Origin: Geothrix sp. PMB-07
GTDB taxonomy: Bacteria > Acidobacteriota > Holophagae > Holophagales > Holophagaceae
Direction: 5' to 3'
NCBI RefSeq assembly: GCF_030758935.1
Contig: NZ_CP132333.1
Coordinates: 1,426,992-1,490,991, forward strand
Length of the DNA stretch: 64,000 nt
The notes under the pieces were generated by a model, which did no database searches, had not been told where the DNA came from, and worked only from the letters and a program-made list of their open reading frames with translations. Below, piece after piece: positions 61,109 to 64,000 of this stretch (the stretch's first letter is position 1; each line of letters opens with the position of its first letter). The position numbers were made by a program, and so were the translations under genes.

Positions 61109-62125
61109 TCAGGTCAGTTGAGCCAGAACCCAGGCCAGCAGTGGCGCTCCGCCGACCACCTTTTGCTCCGCCACCCGCAGGGGCAGGTCCAAAACGGCAG
61201 CGTGGGAGGGGCCCAGCTTGACCGCGTCCTTTTCCGTGCAAACCAGCCACGTGGCCCCTTCGGCGTGGGCCTCGGCCTGGAGCCTGCGCAGGTCTGCGGG
61301 CGAGGGGCCCCGGTGGTCTGCGAAGCTGCGCGAACCCACCCAGCGATGGCCCGCCAGCAGCAGGTCCGCATAGAAGGCTTCGGGGTGGCCGAGGCCGCAC
61401 CAGGCGAAGGCCGGGCCCTCAGGGGGTTCTGGTCCGTCACCGCCCCAGGGGCGCAGAGCGCCGAGGCCGAAATCCACCCAGAAAACCGGGCCACCCGATC
61501 CATGGCGCTCCCACCAGGCTTCCACGGCAGCGCGATCCTTCGTTCTTCCGGCGCGTGTCACCACCAGGGCGTGGGCGCGGTGGGCGCTGGCCTCGGGTTC
61601 CCGCAGGTCGCCGAGGGGCAGCATGCGGCCATCGCCCCACAGACGCACGCCATCCAGCACCAGCAGATCCAGATCGCGATGCAAGGCTCGGTGTTGAAAA
61701 CCATCGTCCAGCAACAGGCAGCGCGTCTCCGGCCGCTGGGAGAGGGCCCGCAGGGCGGCGGCATGACGTTTCCGGCCCACCACCACACGGTGGGTGCCCA
61801 GGCGCCGCGCCATGAGCAGGGGCTCGTCCCCGGTCTGGCGCGGATCCGAATCCGCTTCCACGCTCATGGGGTCGATCTCCCGCCGTCCGCCGTAGCCCCG
61901 GGACAGCACGGCGTTGGCCCAGCCCGCGGCCTCCAGCCCTTCGGCGAGAAAGAGGGTGAGGGGGGTCTTGCCGGTGCCCCCGGCGCTCAGGTTGCCCACG
62001 GAGATGACCGGGATGGGCACCGTGGCGGCCCGTTCGGGATGGTCGTCGAAGCTGCGGTTGCGGAAGCGGACCACGGCGCCGTAGAGGGGAGCCAGGGGAG
62101 CCGCCAGGTAGCGCAGAATGGACAT
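61109..62125 (-). CDS. lpxK: Tetraacyldisaccharide 4'-kinase LpxK
   Basis: Inner-membrane kinase that phosphorylates the 4' position of the lipid A precursor, proof of an LPS-type outer membrane. The 338-residue protein starts with MSILRYLAAPLAPLYGAVVRFRN (membrane anchor) and has the P-loop VGNLSAGGTGKTPLTLFLAEGL, LSRGYGGRRE, DEPLLMARR and LLLDDGFQHRALHRDLDLLVLD, and TEKDAVKL near the end. ATG 62125 is chosen over an upstream in-frame start that overlaps the divergent msrC gene. Confidence 0.95.
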   Translation of the reverse strand: MSILRYLAAPLAPLYGAVVRFRNRSFDDHPERAATVPIPVISVGNLSAGGTGKTPLTLFLAEGLEAAGWANAVLSRGYGGRREIDPMSVEADSDPRQTGDEPLLMARRLGTHRVVVGRKRHAAALRALSQRPETRCLLLDDGFQHRALHRDLDLLVLDGVRLWGDGRMLPLGDLREPEASAHRAHALVVTRAGRTKDRAAVEAWWERHGSGGPVFWVDFGLGALRPWGGDGPEPPEGPAFAWCGLGHPEAFYADLLLAGHRWVGSRSFADHRGPSPADLRRLQAEAHAEGATWLVCTEKDAVKLGPSHAAVLDLPLRVAEQKVVGGAPLLAWVLAQLT

Positions 62126-62150
62126 GGATTCAGAGTAACGGAGGTTGAAG

Positions 62151-62672
62151 ATGAGTGAGGGCATCCTGCTGGCGAAGGTGGCGCGGGGCACGCTGCTGCC
62201 GGAGGCCCAGCGTGTGGCGCGGCTGCGGGAGGCCCTGCCGCAGATCGAGGCCGCCCTGGCGGGGGAGACCGACGAGGTGGCCATCCAGGCCACGCTGGCC
62301 TGCCTGCTGTGGGAAACGCTACCCCAAACCAATTGGTGCGGCTTCTACCGCCGCATCGAGGCAGAGCTGTTGGCGGTGGGCCCCTACCAGGGCGGCATGG
62401 GTTGCCTGCGGATCCCTTTTCAGCGGGGTGTCTGCGGCGCCTGCGCCCGCACGGAAACCACCCAGCTGGTGCCTGATGTCCATGCGTTTCCGGGCCACAT
62501 CGCCTGTGACGACGCCACCCGCAGCGAGCTGGTGATTCCTGTTCGGGCCGGTGGTCGCCTCATCGCAGTGCTGGATCTGGATTGCCCCCATCCCGACGGC
62601 TTTTCCGCCGCCGAGGCCCGGATTCTCGAAGGCCTTCTGGCGCGCACCTTTGACCAAGGTCCCACGGGCTGA
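62151..62672 (+). CDS. msrC: Free methionine-(R)-sulfoxide reductase (GAF domain)
   Basis: GAF-fold enzyme that reduces free Met-R-sulfoxide using thioredoxin. The 173-residue protein has NWCGFYRR, VGPYQGGMGCLRIPFQRGVCGACART, VPDVHAFPGHIACDDATRSELVIPV and LIAVLDLDCPHPDGFS. The three family cysteines are at 85, 95 and 119, one residue off the E. coli enzyme (84, 94, 118). ATG 62151 follows GGAGG (62140-62144). Divergent from lpxK. Confidence 0.93.
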   Translation: MSEGILLAKVARGTLLPEAQRVARLREALPQIEAALAGETDEVAIQATLACLLWETLPQTNWCGFYRRIEAELLAVGPYQGGMGCLRIPFQRGVCGACARTETTQLVPDVHAFPGHIACDDATRSELVIPVRAGGRLIAVLDLDCPHPDGFSAAEARILEGLLARTFDQGPTG

Positions 62673-62725
62673 TGTTCCTTCCGACCCGGACCCTGGGTTA
62701 AGCTAGGGACCTCCCCGGGAACTCC

Positions 62726-63448
62726 ATGGCTGAACCCAGCTTCATCGACCAAAGCAAGCTGCGCTTCCGCGAGGGCGAGATCATCTTCCGCAAAGGGGAG
62801 ATGGCCCAGCAGATGTACATCATCCTGCAGGGCAAGGTGCGCTTGTACGTCTCCGAGGAAGCCAAGGGCGATTGGGCCGAGGAATTGGCCAAGGGTGATT
62901 TCTTCGGCGAGGGCAGCCTGCTGGAGGCCCTGCCTCGGCAACATACGGCCCTGGCCCTGGAGGACTCCGACCTCATCGCCATCAACCGGGGCACCTTCCT
63001 GCGCATGATTCGCCAGAACCCGGAAGTCTCCGTGAAGATGATGCAGCGCTTGGCCCAGCGGCACCGCGAAGTGGGCGAGCGCCTGGAAACCATGGACGCT
63101 TCGCGTCCTGCCAAAACGCCTACGGCGCCTGTGGCGAACCTGGTGTCTGTGCTCAGCGGCAAGCCTCATCCCATCCTGTCGCACGGGTCGCTCATTGGCC
63201 GTTTCGATCCCACCACCGGCGTCCATCCGGACATCGATCTGACGGATGAGGATCACAACCTGAGCGTGTCGCGCCGTCACGCCCGCATTCTGTGCGAACA
63301 CGGTCGCTACTTCCTGCTGGAAGAACCGGGCGTGGCCAACGGCACCTTTGTGCGCGGCGAGCGCATTCTCCCCGGTGAGCCGCGGGAACTGAAGCACGGC
63401 GACCGCGTTGGCTTCGGCATGGTGGTGCTGTTCTTCGAAAAGACTTAG
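62726..63448 (+). CDS. Cyclic-nucleotide-binding domain fused to FHA domain
   Basis: A 240-residue cytoplasmic protein. Residues about 10-125 form a cNMP-binding barrel (FREGEIIFRKGEMAQQMYIILQGKVRLYV, KGDFFGEGSLLEALPRQHTALA with the phosphate-binding-cassette region). Residues about 150-240 form an FHA domain (LIGRFDPTTG, LSVSRRHARILCEHGRYFLLEEPGVANGTFVRGERI), which binds phosphothreonine. No DNA-binding or catalytic domain is present, so it looks like an adaptor linking a nucleotide signal to protein phosphorylation. Confidence 0.9.
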   Translation: MAEPSFIDQSKLRFREGEIIFRKGEMAQQMYIILQGKVRLYVSEEAKGDWAEELAKGDFFGEGSLLEALPRQHTALALEDSDLIAINRGTFLRMIRQNPEVSVKMMQRLAQRHREVGERLETMDASRPAKTPTAPVANLVSVLSGKPHPILSHGSLIGRFDPTTGVHPDIDLTDEDHNLSVSRRHARILCEHGRYFLLEEPGVANGTFVRGERILPGEPRELKHGDRVGFGMVVLFFEKT

Positions 63449-63472
63449 CTTTTAGCGCAGCAAAAAGCTAAG
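63444..63472 (+). promoter_or_regulatory. Hairpin over the cNMP-FHA stop codon and next ribosome site
   Basis: A perfect 10-bp stem CTTAGCTTTT (63444-63453) with AAAAGCTAAG (63463-63472), nine-base loop, no T tract. Its 3' arm runs directly into GGGGGAAATG, the ribosome site of the next small gene. Confidence 0.5.
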
Positions 63473-63481
63473 GGGGAAATG

Positions 63482-63709
63482 ATGGGAACGGATCTGCATG
63501 TGGAACTTTGGCAGGACGAGCACGGCGTCCTGTGGGAACTGGTGCAGTTCGGGCTGGATGAGATCGGCGGCGCCTGCATCATCCGCGAGCGGAATGTGCT
63601 GGACAGCCTGGATGGCGATGAACGGGAGGGGGATGCGGTTATCGCCCGTTTCGGGGATCCTGAAGCAGCTCGGGATTTCCTTCGGGATGAAGGGTTTGAG
63701 CCCGCCTGA
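63482..63709 (+). CDS. Small protein of unknown function
   Basis: A 75-residue acidic protein (MGTDLHVELWQDEHGVLWELVQFG at the start, ending in DPEAARDFLRDEGFEPA), no membrane segment or signal peptide. A G-rich ribosome site (63472-63476) fits ATG 63482 better than ATG 63479. It follows the cNMP-FHA gene by 33 bases and precedes the DUF1569 gene by 24, so all three may be co-transcribed. Confidence 0.7.
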   Translation: MGTDLHVELWQDEHGVLWELVQFGLDEIGGACIIRERNVLDSLDGDEREGDAVIARFGDPEAARDFLRDEGFEPA

Positions 63710-63733
63710 ATTCATGCCTCTCTGGGAGCCGCC

Positions 63734-64000
63734 ATGCCCTCCATTTTCGTCCCATCCGATCGGGATGCCCTCGCCCTGCGGGTGGCGGCTCTGGAACCGG
63801 ACTCGCCGCGGCGTTGGGGCCGCATGAATGTGGCCCAGATGCTCGCGCATTGCGCCTTCGGCGTCGAGGATGCCTGCGGCGCCCGGCCCGTGAAGCAGGT
63901 CTTCCTCGGAAAACTGGTCACGCCTTTTCTCCGCAAGCTGGTCTTCGGCCCCAAGCCCTTCCGGCGCAATTCACCCACGGATCCCCAGTACGTCATGGCC
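63734..64000 (+). CDS. DUF1569 (DinB-like) protein, 3' end cut by window edge
   Basis: The first 89 residues of a DinB/YfiT-like metalloprotein family. PDSPRRWGRMNVAQMLAHCAFGVEDA is the DUF1569 N-terminal pattern, with the His of MLAHC a likely metal ligand; PFRRNSPTDPQYVMA follows the family consensus. ATG 63734 is preceded by GGGAGC. The rest of the gene lies beyond base 64000. Confidence 0.8.
   Translation, partial: MPSIFVPSDRDALALRVAALEPDSPRRWGRMNVAQMLAHCAFGVEDACGARPVKQVFLGKLVTPFLRKLVFGPKPFRRNSPTDPQYVMA

Overview
The window reads as chromosomal DNA of a high-GC, Gram-negative (diderm), motile, probably anaerobic or facultative bacterium. Markers are lipid A synthesis (LpxK), a FadL-type outer-membrane protein, flagellar rod genes, an anaerobic C4-dicarboxylate exchanger (Dcu) and pyruvate phosphate dikinase. 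Gene content and protein style (ImuB/DnaE2 pair, bacterial Dnmt2, DUF1292 protein, pseudokinase-TonB fusion) best fit Acidobacteriota, class Holophagae (Geothrix/Holophaga-like). That placement is an inference; the partial 23S rRNA at the left edge could settle it.

Layout. 1-978: 3' end of an rRNA operon (23S, 5S, strong terminator). 1056-7592: ppdK, then a tight run ettA - membrane protein - Dnmt2-type methyltransferase - nucleosidase-like protein. 7561-13947: comEC, an NtrC-type regulator with a zinc-phospholipase-like exported protein, and a pseudokinase/coiled-coil/TonB fusion. 13989-17625: rnhA and lysine 6-transaminase (operon), moaE, a FadL porin. 17804-21957: imuB-dnaE2 mutagenesis cassette with a candidate operator. 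21989-24456: two exported proteins and a queuosine-precursor transporter. 24453-26336: an IS5-family element carrying an IS481-family element inside it, both with intact target duplications. 26215-29624: metallopeptidase with an IS-derived tail, CvfB-like protein, HutD, SPOR-NlpC/P60 lipoprotein, cold-shock protein. 29671-31999: flgF-flgG-flgA behind a candidate sigma-54 promoter. 32075-37370: DUF1292 protein, lactonase, swapped-domain aconitase-family protein, PAP2 phosphatase, a 269-bp MITE-like element and dgkA. 37496-40767: a remarkable L,D-transpeptidase/Mur-ligase fusion, mazG and a membrane protein. 40802-44616: Dcu transporter, PRTase-like protein, fused AroDE. 44693-48850: four-gene translationally coupled operon (degenerate NtrC-like regulator, MoxR ATPase, RodZ-like protein, unknown). 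48847-51136: cysteine hydrolase, amidohydrolase, tRNA-Gly(CCC). 51303-56002: glgP-pfkA-fba. 56011-61004: palindromic repeat and a branched-chain amino-acid ABC transporter with a fused LivM-LivG. 61109-64000: lpxK, free methionine-R-sulfoxide reductase, cNMP-FHA protein, a small unknown, and a DUF1569 protein cut by the window edge.

How genes work together. GlgP, PfkA and FBA form a glycogen-to-triose-phosphate block; PpdK can run the PEP/pyruvate step in either direction. The ettA/Dnmt2 group concerns translation and possibly tRNA modification. The LDT-Mur fusion and DgkA concern envelope precursor metabolism. Mobile elements have rewritten the 3' ends of two genes (ygjP-like and dgkA). No CRISPR array, prophage or restriction system was seen, and no gap longer than about 300 bases lacks a feature.
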